Shown here in pieces: positions 1-13,594 of a DNA stretch of 64,000 nt; position 1 is the stretch's first letter, and the number at the start of each line of letters is the position of its first letter. Both the position numbers and the translations under genes were made by a program. This DNA comes from Nannobrachium achirus (taxonomy: Eukaryota > Chordata > Actinopteri > Myctophiformes > Myctophidae). The stretch covers positions 23,233,918 through 23,297,917 of the forward strand of contig OY997645.1 of NCBI GenBank assembly GCA_963921795.1, written 5' to 3'. The notes beneath the pieces are model-generated. The model did no database searches. It saw only the letters and a program-made list of their open reading frames with translations, and was not told where the DNA came from.

Positions 1-350
1 ATGTACTAAATTGGCTGCAGGGCTGATCAAATTGAGCAACCCCTGGTGTAAGTGCCGTTGCCGGGAGAGAAATGAGAGGGAGATACTTCTCAGTGGCGTA
101 GTTTAGCTTGGGACGTGCAGTTCTCTTACTTAATGGGTTGCAGCCTTGGTCTTTGTTGTACTGGGTGTGTGGAGAGTTCTTTTTGTGCTTTCCTGTAGAG
201 GCATCCAACCTGTCGCTCAAGGCAACACACAAGGCATTGCCGTGGTAACCAGAGCCAGCTGATAACAGTGTTAGTGATCTAAAGAGCAGCAGATGACTAA
301 ACAAGCCCTACTGTTGGTATGGAAACAACACAGGCCTATTTTGGCTGCCG

Positions 351-502
<152 letters not shown>

Positions 503-859
503 ATTACAAAGACATACCTTTGTGTGCACAAGGCCATGTGGTGTGTGTGTGTGTGTGTGTAGGAGGAGTGCTGCTGGTCACAGATGTGTGATCCATAGCT
601 CAGGTTAATCCCATCCATATGATAAGCAGGAAGGGAAGCCAAGCTAATCCTCCTCACTCATGTACTCTGCAAAAAGGAGGAAAGCTACCCCTTCATCATC
701 ACCTCCACACCTCCTCTCTGCTGGGGCTAAACTCACTGTACCCTGACCCAGAGCTGCTAGTCATTGGCCCTGTGGTGCAGTTATACATCGTTTATGTCCG
801 GTGGAAAACCGTGCATGTCCAAAACTGTTCCTTTCTTATTTATTTGGAAAAAATAGTGC

Positions 860-909
860 AAATAGCTGATCTACATGCTTGAGGTTGTAGAATCTAGATC
901 TGCTATTTT
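860..909 (+). repeat. Palindrome copy, degenerate
   Basis: AAATAGCTGATCTACA on the left faces CTAGATCTGCTATTTTC on the right; the centre is eroded. The context (GTCCGGTGGAAAACC upstream) is shared with the short transposon at 19458-19656. Confidence 0.7.
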
Positions 910-1709
910 CATGACCTTTGTGTGACACTCTTGTATGATGAAATGGGACATTCATTTACAAAGAATACAATAAAAAGGTGAAATATGGACATAAGACAAG
1001 GTTTCTGACTCACAGCAACGATGAGTAGATTTCTGTGCTCTATTCTACTTTTTTGAGTACCCAGTACCCACTTTAAAGGTAACTTCTGCTTGAGCATGCT
1101 GAAAAACGTATATTCATTTGAGTGGCATTGTTTTTAGACACAAGCAGGAGCGGGCCCTCAAAACAGGGATTTGACCCATAAACCTTACTATGTTACTACT
1201 ACTCTTTGTTGAATGATAAGCCACTTTAAACCTGGCGTCCATATTTTAGGATATGTCAGTATAGGTGAAACCTATATATATATTTAAAATTGTCAATCGA
1301 TTGTGTTCCGGCTTGGATGGATGGAACAAACAAGGCATAGTTTTAGTTTATATTTTTCTGTAATACAATGAAAACACAGGTTTTAAAGAAAAATATACCA
1401 TGGCATTTATTTACATTATTTATTCCACTTGCAATATCCCCCGCAGCCCACCAGCGGGCCCGGTGCCACAGGTTAAGAATTAGGCTACTAGCCATTAAAG
1501 GACAACAATGAAAGGTAGCTCATACTTGTGACATTTGCAAGTATGCTGCAACTTTAGTGTCTGCACGTGGGACGCAGGGGCGGAGGAGGACGTATGGAGA
1601 GACAGAGGGAGAGAGAGCTCTTTGTTAGCTGGGCGATAAAAGGCTAGCTTGTCATTAACTGACATAAAGAGTCACTGAGTGAGCACCAAGGGCAGAGCGC
1701 CCTGACACC

Positions 1710-1712
<3 letters not shown>

Positions 1713-1779
<67 letters not shown>

Positions 1780-1800
1780 GTGCGTGTGTGCGTGCATGTG
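1713..1800 (+). repeat. (GT)n microsatellite with GCGTG interruptions
   Basis: Dinucleotide array; further short GT arrays lie at 1880-1901 and 1966-2005. Confidence 0.95.
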
Positions 1801-1963
1801 TATACATTGCAGGGGATCTTGTGCCACCTTTGTATCTGTGTTTTGTCTGTGAATTGTGTGAAATGTGTGCAATTTAAAGCATTGTGTGTGTGTGTGTGTG
1901 TCGCTGAGACCCCTCGCGTGTGTTGATTGTGCGCTAACAGATAGCATATCAGATAATGGGTCT

Positions 1964-2000
<37 letters not shown>

Positions 2001-2128
2001 TGTGTAGATAACATGTCAGACAGTCCATGAAATGAATCAGTGAGGCGAGGTCTGGGTCGCCCTGCCTCCTGTTACTCAGCATCTGAATTTAACCCTCTCC
2101 TCTCCTCATTGCTCGCCAAGCCTCTCTC

Positions 2129-2344
2129 TAGGGCTGTCACGATTATGTCACTTTACATGGCGATTAATTGTCAAAAATAATTGCGATTAACGATTTAATT
2201 GTGGGGTTTTCTTTGTCGTTGAACATTGGAATACATGAATAGCAATGACATTTATGTTTGGCCTTTAGGCTTTGAAGTTGCACATGGCGGATAAGACAAA
2301 CAACCTAAATATGCAAAGAAATAAATAAGAGATGACGGAAATAG
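2129..2344 (+). mobile_element. hAT-type MITE, family TAGGGCTGTCACGATTAT, right half missing
   Basis: It starts TAGGGCTGTCACGATTATG and follows the copies at 28231 and 29421 through TTTGGCCTTTAGGCTTTG. It then stops at GGAAATAG, exactly where the palindrome begins in the complete copy. No right TIR was found. Confidence 0.75.
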
Positions 2345-3612
2345 TTATTGACTTTATACCTTTGACAGGCCTCCATATCTCTTCTCTATGTGTCATTCTA
2401 TCCATCCATTCTCCTTATTGTATCTGCCCATAACACTCTCCATCTCTGTCCACTATTTGTAGGACATTTCTGCTTTCCTTTTCCCATTTGTCCCTTTAAA
2501 TCTTGTAACATGATTCAGGGAATGGAATTGTGCGTGTGTGTGCATTTGTATGTTGTGTGTGTTAAGTTGTGTTGTGTTGTGTTGTGTGTCTGTGGCCCTG
2601 TGAGTGTTCCTACCTCCAGCCAGGCGTTGGGTATGCCTCCGCACTGAAGCAATATCCTCTCTCGCTCGCTCTGGTTTTGTCAGAATGTCTCTCTCTCCCT
2701 CCCTCTCCCTATCAGTTAGACCGGCTCCTGTGTTTTTTTCCCCAATCCATCATAAACACAGTTATTTCCTCTGTCACATCAATGTCAAAGCAAATTTGTT
2801 TTGTTTTTCTTTCCTTCTATTTTGTGCCGGTTACCTGGTTTACATTCTCACTCAAGAGAGAATGAAAAGAGAGAGCCCCCCCACAGCCCCCATTTTACAT
2901 CTATCATTTCATATGACAAGCAGACAAAGGCACAAGAGAGGGAAAGGTGGAGGGAGGAGGATAATGAGGAGAGAGAAAGGAGTGAGAGAGAGATGTGGGA
3001 AAAAGAGAGGAGTATGTCAACACAGCCAGGTGGAGAGGAGGGATAGAGAGAAGAGACAGTTGGCAATGTTAGTATTGTTAGATGGCAATCATGGCAGGGT
3101 GGTTCCTTCATTACAAACCATGATGCTGCTCCTGTAATGTTCTCTCTCTCTCTCGGCTATTCGTGGGGCCAGGGCATACGCAAGTGCATAATGCTTATCA
3201 AATACGCTACTTTGAAAGGTTCACGAGGGCAGACGCTATTCATATTTTATGTCCGACAGCAGACGCCGTATACGTGGGTTACAGGTAGAACACAGCACTG
3301 GGTGTGTGTGTGTGCTGCGTTTCCTGGTCAAGCAACAGAACCAGTGAGGGAAGTACAATATTTAAAAACACTTATCTGGTCAATGAATAGTTGGCATGAG
3401 GAAGTGACACTTAATCCATGACATGATGAGGTCTGTGCGTGTGCGTGTGCGTGTGTGTGCACCCGCGTGTGTTTGAGCGCACGGCTGCACTCGCACAAGG
3501 ACATGGCGTAAATAAGCCTTCGTCAGCAGATCTGTTTGACTGGCTGACTTATTGACTTGTCGAGGCGTGACTGGGTGAACCTTTCGTGTGTGTACATGAA
3601 TCTTTTGAAATT

Positions 3613-3746
<134 letters not shown>

Positions 3747-5316
3747 CTCTGGTCTGTGACGTGCACAATAGCATGACTGATGCTGGTATGCGGGTCCTTG
3801 TCTGTCTAACCGTGAGAAAGTTCCAAGGTGTGTGTGTGTGTGTGTGTGAGAGTGTGAGAGAGAGTGCGTGCTGCTGAGAGAGAGAACAGAGACGGGTGCC
3901 AGATGGGGCCTTTTAAAGGCCACTATACCAGCAGAGAGAGGAGCTTGCCTAGTGGTTACGGTTATTATACAAAATACCAGCAATATCCGATAGAGTTGCG
4001 CCCATCCCCCCTGTTTTTGTGTTTTTGTTGCACGAGCCACATCCCGCCTGTTTCAAAGGTTGAAACACCCTTCATCATTTCACCATCAAACCGTCTCGTC
4101 CCTTTCATGTATCCTCCATCTGCCCCTCCTGTGAGAACTCAAATGTTAGGCAGGTGAAATCAATATAGGTTCATAGCTTTCACCTTCCAGCAAAAGGCAG
4201 GTACTAATATTCTGCACCTTTGGTCTGTGTGTCTCTGCAGTTGACGTGTAATGCATCCGCATACATCCAGGCAGGCCTCTCCCTGTTGCCATGCCGACAC
4301 GAGTACAGCTCCCTGATTGGTTCAGAGTGACATAAAAGATGTCTCTCTGACCCTGACCTGACCCTACCTCTCTCTTTCTCTGTCTCTCTCTGTCTCACTG
4401 CCTCTGCCTCTGTGTCTATATCAATATCAATTTCAATCTCATGAACTTGGAATTGGGATGATATTTCAATTAGTGGATGTACCAATGTGATGACCGATGA
4501 TGACGTATGTTGACCTTTACTCATGCAGGCTAAATCTAAAATTATACTAGGCTGACTTTTTGCATTGACAATCTCATCTTCTTGTAGATTAGATTGCATG
4601 CTGGGTGTGATTACTGGTCGTAAGAATGGATTTGCCCTTTGCATTTTTCTGTCATTTAATTGTCCTGTGCTGAAACCACAGAATCTCAGTGCACTTTAAA
4701 TGAACAGAAATGGATGTTTAATTTGTGGAACATGGCAAACATAGGCTTAGGAGAGAGGGAGATGGAGGGGTGGAAATAAAGGAGGGAGGCAAAGAAACAA
4801 GGTAGGGATAGAAATCGTCCAGAGAGTCGCTATATGCAAAAAGGGAGAGCTAGATAGAGTGAGTGAGCATGATAAAGACTGTGGCATGAGAAATAACATT
4901 CATGGAGGCCTCCGTTAATGTTTGTGTGAGTGAGTGTGGGCAGTTGGGCACACCTATATATATTTTTTTTTCCATTCAGGGGTGTGTGTGTCTGTGTGTG
5001 TCGTGTGCACAGGTTGGATTGGAAGATACTACAGAATTCTGTATATACTGTGTAAACTGAGTGAAACGAATCATCTGAATTCTTGTACAATGGGCTCACT
5101 TCTAGCCAGTGAAATAATGGTAAAATTAAGCTTTCTCATTTTCCTGGGGACCCCTTGGAACCCCATCAAGGAACACTCGGGGTCCCCGGCAGACGATCCC
5201 ACTTTGAGAACCACTGAGTTTAATAATAATCTCACTGAAGGAGAGTGTGAGAGAGCGAGAGAGCCTGATCTTTTCAGTGTTAACACACAGCAACGTGTTG
5301 CAAGTGCTTTATATTA

Positions 5317-5498
<182 letters not shown>

Positions 5499-5896
5499 AC
5501 TGTCATCACCTTTTAATGAGCCAACCTGTGATGCCTTATCACAGGTTAACACGCAGGTCAACACGCAGGTATAAAGCCATTGTGAAGTGTTGTTGAAGTT
5601 CTCTTTTGGCAAGACACACTTCCCCCTTTGTTTTCCATCTATATCAATTATTAATTTTCTTTCTTGACTGTCTCTCTTTTGTTTCCCTGTCTTCTTTCTG
5701 TGGTTCTCTTTTTTTTTCTGTTCCTTTTTTTTCTTTTTCTTTCAGAGGTCGGGTGGGTAGGTAGGGGTTGGTTAATCTCTGACACAGATATGAACCCGTG
5801 CAAACAAACTTATTACTGAAGTCAATTTAACGTATCCTCTGAAGATAATTGTGGAACATGCCAAAACCTGAGGCATAACAAACGATTGCTTTGTTC

Positions 5897-5901
<5 letters not shown>

Positions 5902-5970
<69 letters not shown>
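5902..5970 (+). repeat. (CT)n microsatellite
   Basis: Perfect 69-bp array. Confidence 0.97.
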
Positions 5971-5972
<2 letters not shown>

Positions 5973-6231
5973 TCGTTCTGTCTACAGTACAGTGAGTACA
6001 CACACTCTTCTTCATATCATAGTTGCCAGAGCAGCACCTGTTTCATTCTTCCCCATTCAAAGATGCCTTTTCTGGTAAATCACTGAGCAGGAACGGCCGA
6101 CTCAATTCTCACGCTAGTTGTGTTTTTGTTTCCGCACGTGCTCAGTTGTAGATCCCTGTTTCATTTCCTTATATTGGTAATTGCATTGACACTCGAGTCA
6201 GCAGAATTATTCATATTGACGTTAAAGACCA

Positions 6232-6233
<2 letters not shown>

Positions 6234-6279
<46 letters not shown>
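6234..6279 (+). repeat. (GT)n microsatellite
   Basis: Perfect 46-bp array. Confidence 0.95.
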
Positions 6280-6282
<3 letters not shown>

Positions 6283-6385
6283 AATACAAGATGACTTGAC
6301 ACTTATTAGCACCTCCTGAGTGAAACCGCATTCAGTTAGTTTCGCTCACTTTAGTGCTGTGTGAGCAAATGTTGTATGCTCTGTG

Positions 6386-6536
<151 letters not shown>

Positions 6537-6929
6537 CGCGGACATGGGTGTGGCTGTGTGTGACCGTAATCCAGAGAATAGTCATCGGTGATGTGAAACT
6601 GTGACTGGACAGCTTTATTTTCAGTGAAGAAACGGTATCGGCATCATCTCCATATTGTGTTTCACTTCTCCAGGCATAATAACATTACATCTTGTATCCA
6701 TGTTGCTCTTTCAAGTTTATGACTCTCTCTCTGCTCAGTCCTTCTCTTTTTACACCACTTTGTTTTCAGAGTCATTTCCACTGCTTTAATTACCGCTAGA
6801 TAGAATGTATACCCGATGACGATGGCCAGCCAGACTGCTGACATAGAAAAATAGGTTTTTAAAAAAAACCTTAGAAGGATTCAAAAGACACTTATAGAAT
6901 CGGGTTAAAATTCAAATTTTCAAGATTTT

Positions 6930-7006
6930 TCAAAAATAGCAGATCTACAAGCTCGCAGCGCGGCACTCGGTGCCGCGCTGTGAGCTTGTATATCTGCTAT
7001 TTTTCA
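6930..7006 (+). repeat. Palindrome copy, long form
   Basis: CAAAAATAGCAGATCTACAA then GCTCGCAGCGCGGCAC, a TCG loop, and the reverse complement ending CTGCTATTTTTCA. Arms are about 37 bases with a few mismatches. The flanks (GCTGACATAGAAA ... TAGTTAAAGC) recur around the copy at 11845, so both belong to one short transposon family. Confidence 0.9.
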
Positions 7007-7216
7007 ATAGTTAAAGCGTAAAATAATAATACACTATAATGTGTACCCGTTCTGAACAAGAGGAAGAAAGAAATGTGATTCTTACAGTTATTTCATGAAC
7101 CAACCACCCCCTTCACACATGAACACACACACACGCAAATGCAGACATCTAACCTTTGACCTTACTTTCAATTAGTGTTCAGGCAGAAATCAATGAGCCT
7201 TTTAACCATTAACAAC

Positions 7217-7220
<4 letters not shown>

Positions 7221-7291
<71 letters not shown>

Positions 7292-7318
7292 CGTGTGTCT
7301 GTGTGCGTGTGTGTGTGA
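7221..7318 (+). repeat. (GT)n microsatellite with GCGCGCG core
   Basis: GT array followed by GCGCGCGTGTGCGTGTG. Confidence 0.95.
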
Positions 7319-7542
7319 AGGAAGAGAGTCAGTTAAAAATGTAAGGTTTGCCTATTTGCTGCAGTTTTCCATTTCCATACCCGCGTTTGTGGGTGTGTGC
7401 GTGCGTGTAGGCATGCATGATTGTCTGTCTGCGTCTCTTTCTGCCTGCTGTCCATGTGCATGGCATAGCGTGCCAGTGTGCATTGCCCACATGTGTACGA
7501 GTGGTATGTCTGACCCAGAATGGTTTTGCCAGAGGCTCTTAA

Positions 7543-7653
<111 letters not shown>

Positions 7654-8057
7654 AAATATGAAGCTTTGACCCAGACTAATCCAGACAGTTTGGGTTAGGG
7701 GAGGAGACATGTACAGAATGTCAGGAAACATGCCTCAGAGACATGAAGTAATGGTGTGGTTCAGTTCTACCAGTCGTCACCCCATCCATCCATGCTCTCC
7801 TCCATTATTCTCAGCAAGGAGGACCCCCCTGGGTCCTTCAGGGGGTCCCCAGCAAAGTTATCTGCCAGCAAAAACCTGTTTTAACCATTTAACCCTGTAT
7901 ACATTAGCTATTTCCACCCTCAACAAAATCTTCTGAAACATTTTCCCATTGGACAATTGTGATGGGGTCTGCGGCCAAATACATATCAATTTAGGGGTCC
8001 TTGACATGAAAATGTTTGAGAACCACTGCTCTAGAGATGACGACATATCTAATGCAG

Positions 8058-8490
8058 GGGTCTTCAACACCCCTAGGGGGTCCTCAGAGTTACTACAGGG
8101 GGTCCTCCAAATCTTTGAGTGATAGAAAGTTTTTTTTCCTCCTTTTTTATATTAACTGTTTGAACCCTAGCGCCCATATTCTGAGAACTTTAGACAAAAA
8201 TAGCAGATCTACTGCGAGGCGTTGTGAGCTTGTAGATCGTCTATTTTCGGCAAAGAGCTTTGGTGTAGAGGGGAAAAAGTACAGAGTGAAAGGTCAAGTT
8301 TATCAAGTATTGAAGGTTTAAGTGGTTAGATATCTGGAAACACAAATTGACATGAATCCAAAATACACTGATGATTGTGTTGTCAAACAATGAAACTATA
8401 TGGAATCTGTGAACAGTTTGTGGGGGTCGCTGCTTCATCTCTCTCTCAACTATGGGGTCCATGGCCTGATAACTTTGAAAACGTTGGCCT
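8058..8490 (+). mobile_element. Short DNA transposon, family CAGGGGTCTTCAAC, with central palindrome
   Basis: It starts CAGGGGTCTTCAACA and ends near TGAAAACGTTGG. The copy at 39309-39730 is the same element in opposite orientation, with the palindrome at the same place. The ends resemble hAT elements of the GGGGTC type; the right terminus seems altered. Confidence 0.7.
8195..8248 (+). repeat. Palindrome copy
   Basis: AAAAATAGCAGATCTAC, centre TGCGAGGCGTTGTGAG, right arm CTTGTAGATCGTCTATTTTC. The left arm is shortened. Confidence 0.8.
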
Positions 8491-9544
8491 AACGTGTTTC
8501 AGCACAGGTTGAAGCGTTTTGATGTCCTTTCTGCTGCTTGTTGTTGACAATAGTTTCAGTCGAACCACTTTCAACCTATTTGGGCAACTCGCATATTTTG
8601 CCCTAATTTGTACACATCATTATAGGCTGAAAACCTCTCTAATTCTCAAAGATTTTCAGAAATCTTTTACGCCCCTCGATGGGCTGTTTTCGCTCAACCT
8701 CATCTTACGACAAAGTATAATAAATTACAAGCTATTCATTAGTTTCCCTGTAGCACAGCTGAACATATCACAGGACACACAATTGTCACTCTGTTGAGAA
8801 ATGAATCTACGTGAAGAATGCAAAGACGTTTTCTTGTTTTTTATGCCTTTGCCGGATCGAAAATTTAGATGTATTGTTTGTTTCCCAGTGTCTCAGGATT
8901 TAAATTAGCTCATTTTAAACTAAACCTGCGCATGTTTTTTGTGGGCAACATGCGTCAGCATTAAGGGCTATGTGCACTGTAATGCTCTAAGTATCCAGTC
9001 CACACAGAGGTACAGTTTTTAGTACACATCTATTGTTAATCGCTCAAGCTGATCTAGAGCTTATTTGCCGGGCAGGTTGTGTACTCCTGTAATGCCTGCC
9101 ATTCACAGCTAGTAGACCATCTCCAGGCCTTAAATCGTGACGATAACCAACGATTATTATCTCATTTGCTCATGTTCTGTGGAAGGCACATAGGAACAGC
9201 ATGCAAATTCTTACACTTTGCATGTTGTTGCATGTAGTGGCATTCCCCTTGTGCATGCGTGCACATGTATTTTTTCTAGCCTGTGTGTGTGTGTGTGTGA
9301 GAGTGCATGTGTCTGCAATTTCATTCTATGAATGTTCATGTGGATTCCATGTTTAAATGACGGATTGACTCTTGCTACATGTTCCATTGAGTATTTTGTT
9401 TTTGCTTTGTGCAAGCTGATGACTTTCACTCCACTACATTTTAAATAGAAATATTGTACTTTTGATTCCACTACATTTCTAGGAAGGGACTCTTGGGACC
9501 AAAACTTAAAGAAATATGATAGGAATTACCGACTTACGGCCTAT

Positions 9545-9612
9545 TTCAAATATAGTGAAAATAGCCGATCGCGCGGAGAGATTGTAGATTTGCTAGTTTC
9601 ACTATATTTGAA
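9545..9612 (+). repeat. Palindrome copy with extended flanks
   Basis: TTCAAATATAGTGAAAATAG faces CTAGTTTCACTATATTTGAA, so the pairing goes beyond the usual arm; the centre is diverged. Confidence 0.8.
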
Positions 9613-9817
9613 CAGTTCTGAGGAGTTCGGAACATTTCAGAGAATGTACTTCGTAATTTCTACTTATGTCCACCACTGATTTCAATCAGACATCGGCATA
9701 GAGTCTGATATTGCCACGGCCTCCCTGTTCAATCTTTAGCTATCGATATTAATAACTACCTATGTTTACCAATGATGGTTTTAACCGGTGTATTGTGTGT
9801 GTGTGTGTGTTTCCCAG

Positions 9818-10007
9818 GGGCAGGGTGTTCTCGCTGGACTTTGGAGCGATGCGAGTGTGTGACATGGAGTTTGATCGCGTGCGACGATTGACCACTCCCC
9901 CCAGCCCCGTAACCACCACACCCACGAACCCCAACTCCGCCCCCAACTGTCACACTGTGTGGAAATACTACTGCAGAGACAACTTTGGCTGGAGGGAATA
10001 CTCAGAG
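9818..10007 (+). CDS. tiparp: tiparp coding exon (first in window): start of WWE domain
   Basis: The acceptor is TTTCCCAG at 9810-9817 and the donor GTGAGA begins at 10008. The exon enters in phase 2 (base 9818 completes a codon) and leaves in phase 0. The translation starts GRVFSLDFGAMRV, passes a Pro/Thr/Asn-rich stretch, and ends VWKYYCRDNFGWREYSE. The two tryptophans of the WWE signature are codons 9960-9962 and 9990-9992. WWE domains bind ADP-ribose units and sit upstream of the catalytic domain in this PARP subfamily. A second acceptor a few bases downstream (after GGGCAG) is possible but would change the frame. The exon is 190 nt, not a multiple of three, so skipping it would break the frame. 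UG repeats flank it closely on both sides. Confidence 0.92.
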
Positions 10008-10439
10008 GTGAGATTGTGTGTGTGTGTGTGTGCGTGTGCGCGTGCGTGCGTGCGTGCGTGCGCGCGCACGCTGCAGGCCATTGAGCCCAGACACATTAAC
10101 TCGGCTCACACCAATCAATCGCCTAACCACTGTGATGGCATCAATACATCAAAACCCCACATGCACACACACACACACACGCACGCGTGCGGCAACTGTC
10201 GACCGTTCTAGCAAATCATTACAAATTTACTGCACTCCCCTCTGTATTTTGTGTGTGTATGTGCGCCAGTTTAATATTTCATGATGACCCTAGTTATCAG
10301 CATGGTGTTTTGTTATGGGGATGCTGTGCCTGGTCTCATTGACAGTCCCTGTCAGCCCTGCTCCTCCCTCAGCCCTCTAAACCTGTCATATCTAACCATC
10401 ATTCACATCCTCACTGTTGGGTGGCAGAGGTGTAAAATA

Positions 10440-10815
10440 ACTAAGTACTAAGTTTACTTAATTAATGTACTTGTCTTTAGTACAATTTTAGGTACTTTAC
10501 TTGAGTATTTCCAATATCCAATACAGATATAAATTATAATATTGTAAAACATACATTAATCACTTTAATCCCATTTTATACCTAGGCTATTTGAAAATAG
10601 CCGATCTACAAGCTTGTGACGCGTTGTGAGCTTGTAGATCTGCTATTTTCAAACATTTTGTACTTTTACTTTTGGTACTTTAAGAACATTTCGATGCCAA
10701 CACTTTTACTCTAGTACATTTTGAAATCTGGACTTTTACTTGTAACAGAGTATTTCTACATTGCAGTATTGATACTTTTACTTTAGTAAAAGATGTGGGT
10801 ACTTTTTCCACCACT
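10440..10815 (+). mobile_element. Short DNA transposon, family ACTTTTACTTTxGTAC, with central palindrome
   Basis: AACTAAGTACTAAGTTTACTT on one side and ACTTTAGTAAAAGATGTGGG on the other form degenerate terminal arms around a central palindrome. Related pieces lie near 9425-9480, 16680-16800 and 50870-51040. This type is common in fish genomes, usually attributed to hAT-like MITEs. Confidence 0.6.
10590..10653 (+). repeat. Palindrome copy, almost perfect
   Basis: TTTGAAAATAGCCGATCTAC and AAGCTTGTGACGCG pair with CGTTGTGAGCTTGTAG and ATCTGCTATTTTCAAA, giving arms of about 30 bases. Confidence 0.92.
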
Positions 10816-11484
10816 GTCGGGTGGAAATCTTGTATGTCCAGAACCTTTCCTTTTTTGTTACTATTTAAAAATGATATCATAGAGGCGTTGAATGTAGATC
10901 GGCTATCTTCACTACCTTTGTGCTTCTTATGATAGAGTTGGCCATTAATTTACAGAAATATATGAAAAAGTTGGAAAATAGAGAAGTTTTCTGCCCAACA
11001 GCTGTGAAATCAGTCCTCATCCATGTAGTAGATTTTATTTTTTATAGCACTTCTCACAGAGAGAACTCACAAAGTGCTTTACAATACATCATAAAAAAAC
11101 AGCAAAGAACATTCAAATTATTATTATTATAATTTTTTTCTGTTTATTTGAGATTCAGGGCATACAATAAACCAAGACTTGTTCGCATATTATGAGAACC
11201 AATCACATAGAGTCATATAAGTGTCCAAGATAGCAATGTAGCAATAAGGCAAAACAAGAAAAAACTAATAATAATAACAATGTAAATGACAAGCTATGAT
11301 GGCATTGGAGTACCATTCAGTGAGGTGACACTTAATGATCATATACCCTGATTCGAATTTAGTCAACAAACAGGCAAATAGAAAGACAGATTAAAAATAT
11401 ATATAGAACATGAATATGTATTAACAACAACACACAAAGGAACATTTATTAGAAACAACAAAACACTGTGCAATGTATCACTGT

Positions 11485-11522
11485 GCTCGCAGCACGCTGC
11501 GAGCTTGTAGATCTGCTATTTT
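11485..11522 (+). repeat. Palindrome copy, right half
   Basis: GCTCGCAG-CACG-CTGCGAGC hairpin followed by TTGTAGATCTGCTATTTT; the outer left arm is absent. It sits in a repeat ending GGTTTGAGAACCACTGAC (to about 11702). Confidence 0.8.
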
Positions 11523-11844
11523 GGGAAAAAGTCGTGAAAATGTGTGCAAATCTTTGGATATATATATTTTCAAAGCGAACGTTTGTAACTCAAATTTTGC
11601 TTCTGGGTGGTCCCTGGAACTAAATATTTTGAGATGGGGGTCCGTGGCCAAATAAATATCAGTTTGGGGGTCCTTGATATGAAAAGGTTTGAGAACCACT
11701 GACATAGTAGTCTAACTGAGCTCCAGTTAAGTGAAAAGAACCTTTTCTTTGACAATGGCTAGCCACATTGCTGACATAGAAACATAGGTTTTTCTAAAAG
11801 TCTTAGAAAGATTCAAAAGACACTTATAGAATTGGGTCAATTTT

Positions 11845-11900
11845 TCAAAAATAGCAGATCTACAAGCTCGCAGTGTGAGCTTGTATATCTGCTATTTTTC
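11845..11900 (+). repeat. Palindrome copy
   Basis: CAAAAATAGCAGATCTACAA, GCTCGCAGTGTGAGC, then TTGTATATCTGCTATTTTTC. Same transposon family as 6930-7006 but with a shorter centre. Confidence 0.9.
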
Positions 11901-11944
11901 CATAGTTAAAGCATAAATGGGTTAAAATATCCACAGATGCTGCA

Positions 11945-12600
11945 GCTCTCAGGCCACAAGTGAGGGTCTTCCAGACCGACTGAGAGGCTCTGTCACCTTT
12001 GGTGATTAACCTGGTGCGAGGAATGACCCATAAACCCTGGTCACTGTAGTCAGCCCACGTTAGGGTCCTGCTGGGCACAGATGAGGTTCTAGCAGGTCAG
12101 TTAGATATTCAGGTGCCTGACCACGCAGTGCTCTAAAAGTGAGCACCAGGACCTTGAAATGAACCCTAAAAATAACAGGGAGGTAGAATAGTGCAAAGAG
12201 GACAGAACTGGGGTAATGTGGTACTGTCTTCAGGGCCTAGTTAACAGTCTTGCAGCAGCATTTTGAATTAATTGGAGGCAGTCTATGGATATTTTATTGA
12301 GGCAGGTGAAAACCGAATTGCAGTTGTCAGGGCGAGAGGAAGTGAAGGCATGGATAATCATTTCTAGGTCAGAATGTGAAACAATCGACCTGAGCTTCGC
12401 AATATTGGAAGGTGGAAAAAGCAGGTGCGGGGTCACCGACTTGATGTGCGTGTCGAGGAGCATGGCCTGATCAAAGTTGACCCTAGGGTTCCTGAGGTTG
12501 GGATCACATTATTTTTGAAGGACCCAATGCAACCAGCCACCCTTGGATGCAACGCTATCAGAGGCCACAATGAGCACCTCGGTTTTAGCCTCATTCAATT
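11945..12600 (-). pseudogene. LINE ORF2 C-terminal relic (L2/Rex-like)
   Basis: Read on the minus strand, 12463 to 12230 gives NIAKLRSIVSHSDLEMIIHA and CLNKISIDCLQLIQNAAARL. Further on come FKVLVLTFRALRGQAPEYL and DQGLWVIPRTRLITKGDRA. These are the conserved C-terminal motifs downstream of the reverse transcriptase in L2/Rex-type retrotransposons. Stops and frame changes show it is dead, and the 5' part is missing. Confidence 0.8.
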
Positions 12601-12722
12601 GAAAGCCCATGCCCCCCCCAGGTTCTCCCTCCCCTACTGTATCTCCCCCCTCCACTCTCACTCCCTCCATCCTACAACACTCTTCCTAAAGCCTGATTCA
12701 TACTTCCTCAAACGACGGTGTC

Positions 12723-12750
12723 CGTTGTGAGCTTGTAGTTCTGCTATTTC
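12723..12750 (+). repeat. Palindrome right arm only
   Basis: CGTTGTGAGCTTGTAGTTCT followed by GCTATTTC. Confidence 0.7.
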
Positions 12751-13373
12751 TTTTTATTCCTTAGTCTTAGCATTGTTTCCCCTAATAAAGTTGTTTTCTC
12801 ATGCCCCCCATCTAAAGCGTCTTTGGGTACTCAGAAAAGCGCTATATACATTTGAGATATCGTTATTATTTCCAGCACATGTCACCATCGTGCAACGGAG
12901 CATAAATTAGATTGTCAGGGCCAGGGTCACACATGCAGTGTTAGTGCTGTACTATACAGCACAATATTGTATTATATATTGACCAATAAATACACTATAT
13001 CGCAGGCGACTGCAATATCTTTCGTAGGCATGTCATTACAGGTCAAAAGATGTTTCACTCACATGTATTCGCGAAGCAGTGGTGTTACAAGTTGCAAAAT
13101 CTGCTATTTTTGTTGACGCCACTACTGTATGCTGATGTATACAATTTAAATAAAAGTAAATCTGTCACTGACTTACTTCCTAAACAGAATATTCTGGTGT
13201 TGAGCGTACAGAATCAAATTTTATACAAACTGAACAAATTCTAATGCTCAACGTTTTCCTCTTCCGTGACATTTTTGGGATATCTCTTTTTTTGAGCACA
13301 GAGAAATAAATGCTGTATTTGCAACAGAGGCGGACAGAAATATAAGTAATGCTTTTCACGATATTCTACAGAT

Positions 13374-13510
<137 letters not shown>

Positions 13511-13594
13511 AACATACTGTATGTAAAACTAGATTTAAATGATCCAATTAATGAATCAATCTAATTTCTTCTTCTCCTCTTCGTCCCCAAACAG

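Noticed and set aside
2604-3137. 177-codon plus-strand frame
   Set aside because: It crosses CT- and GA-rich low-complexity DNA, has no recognisable domain and lacks coding-like third positions.
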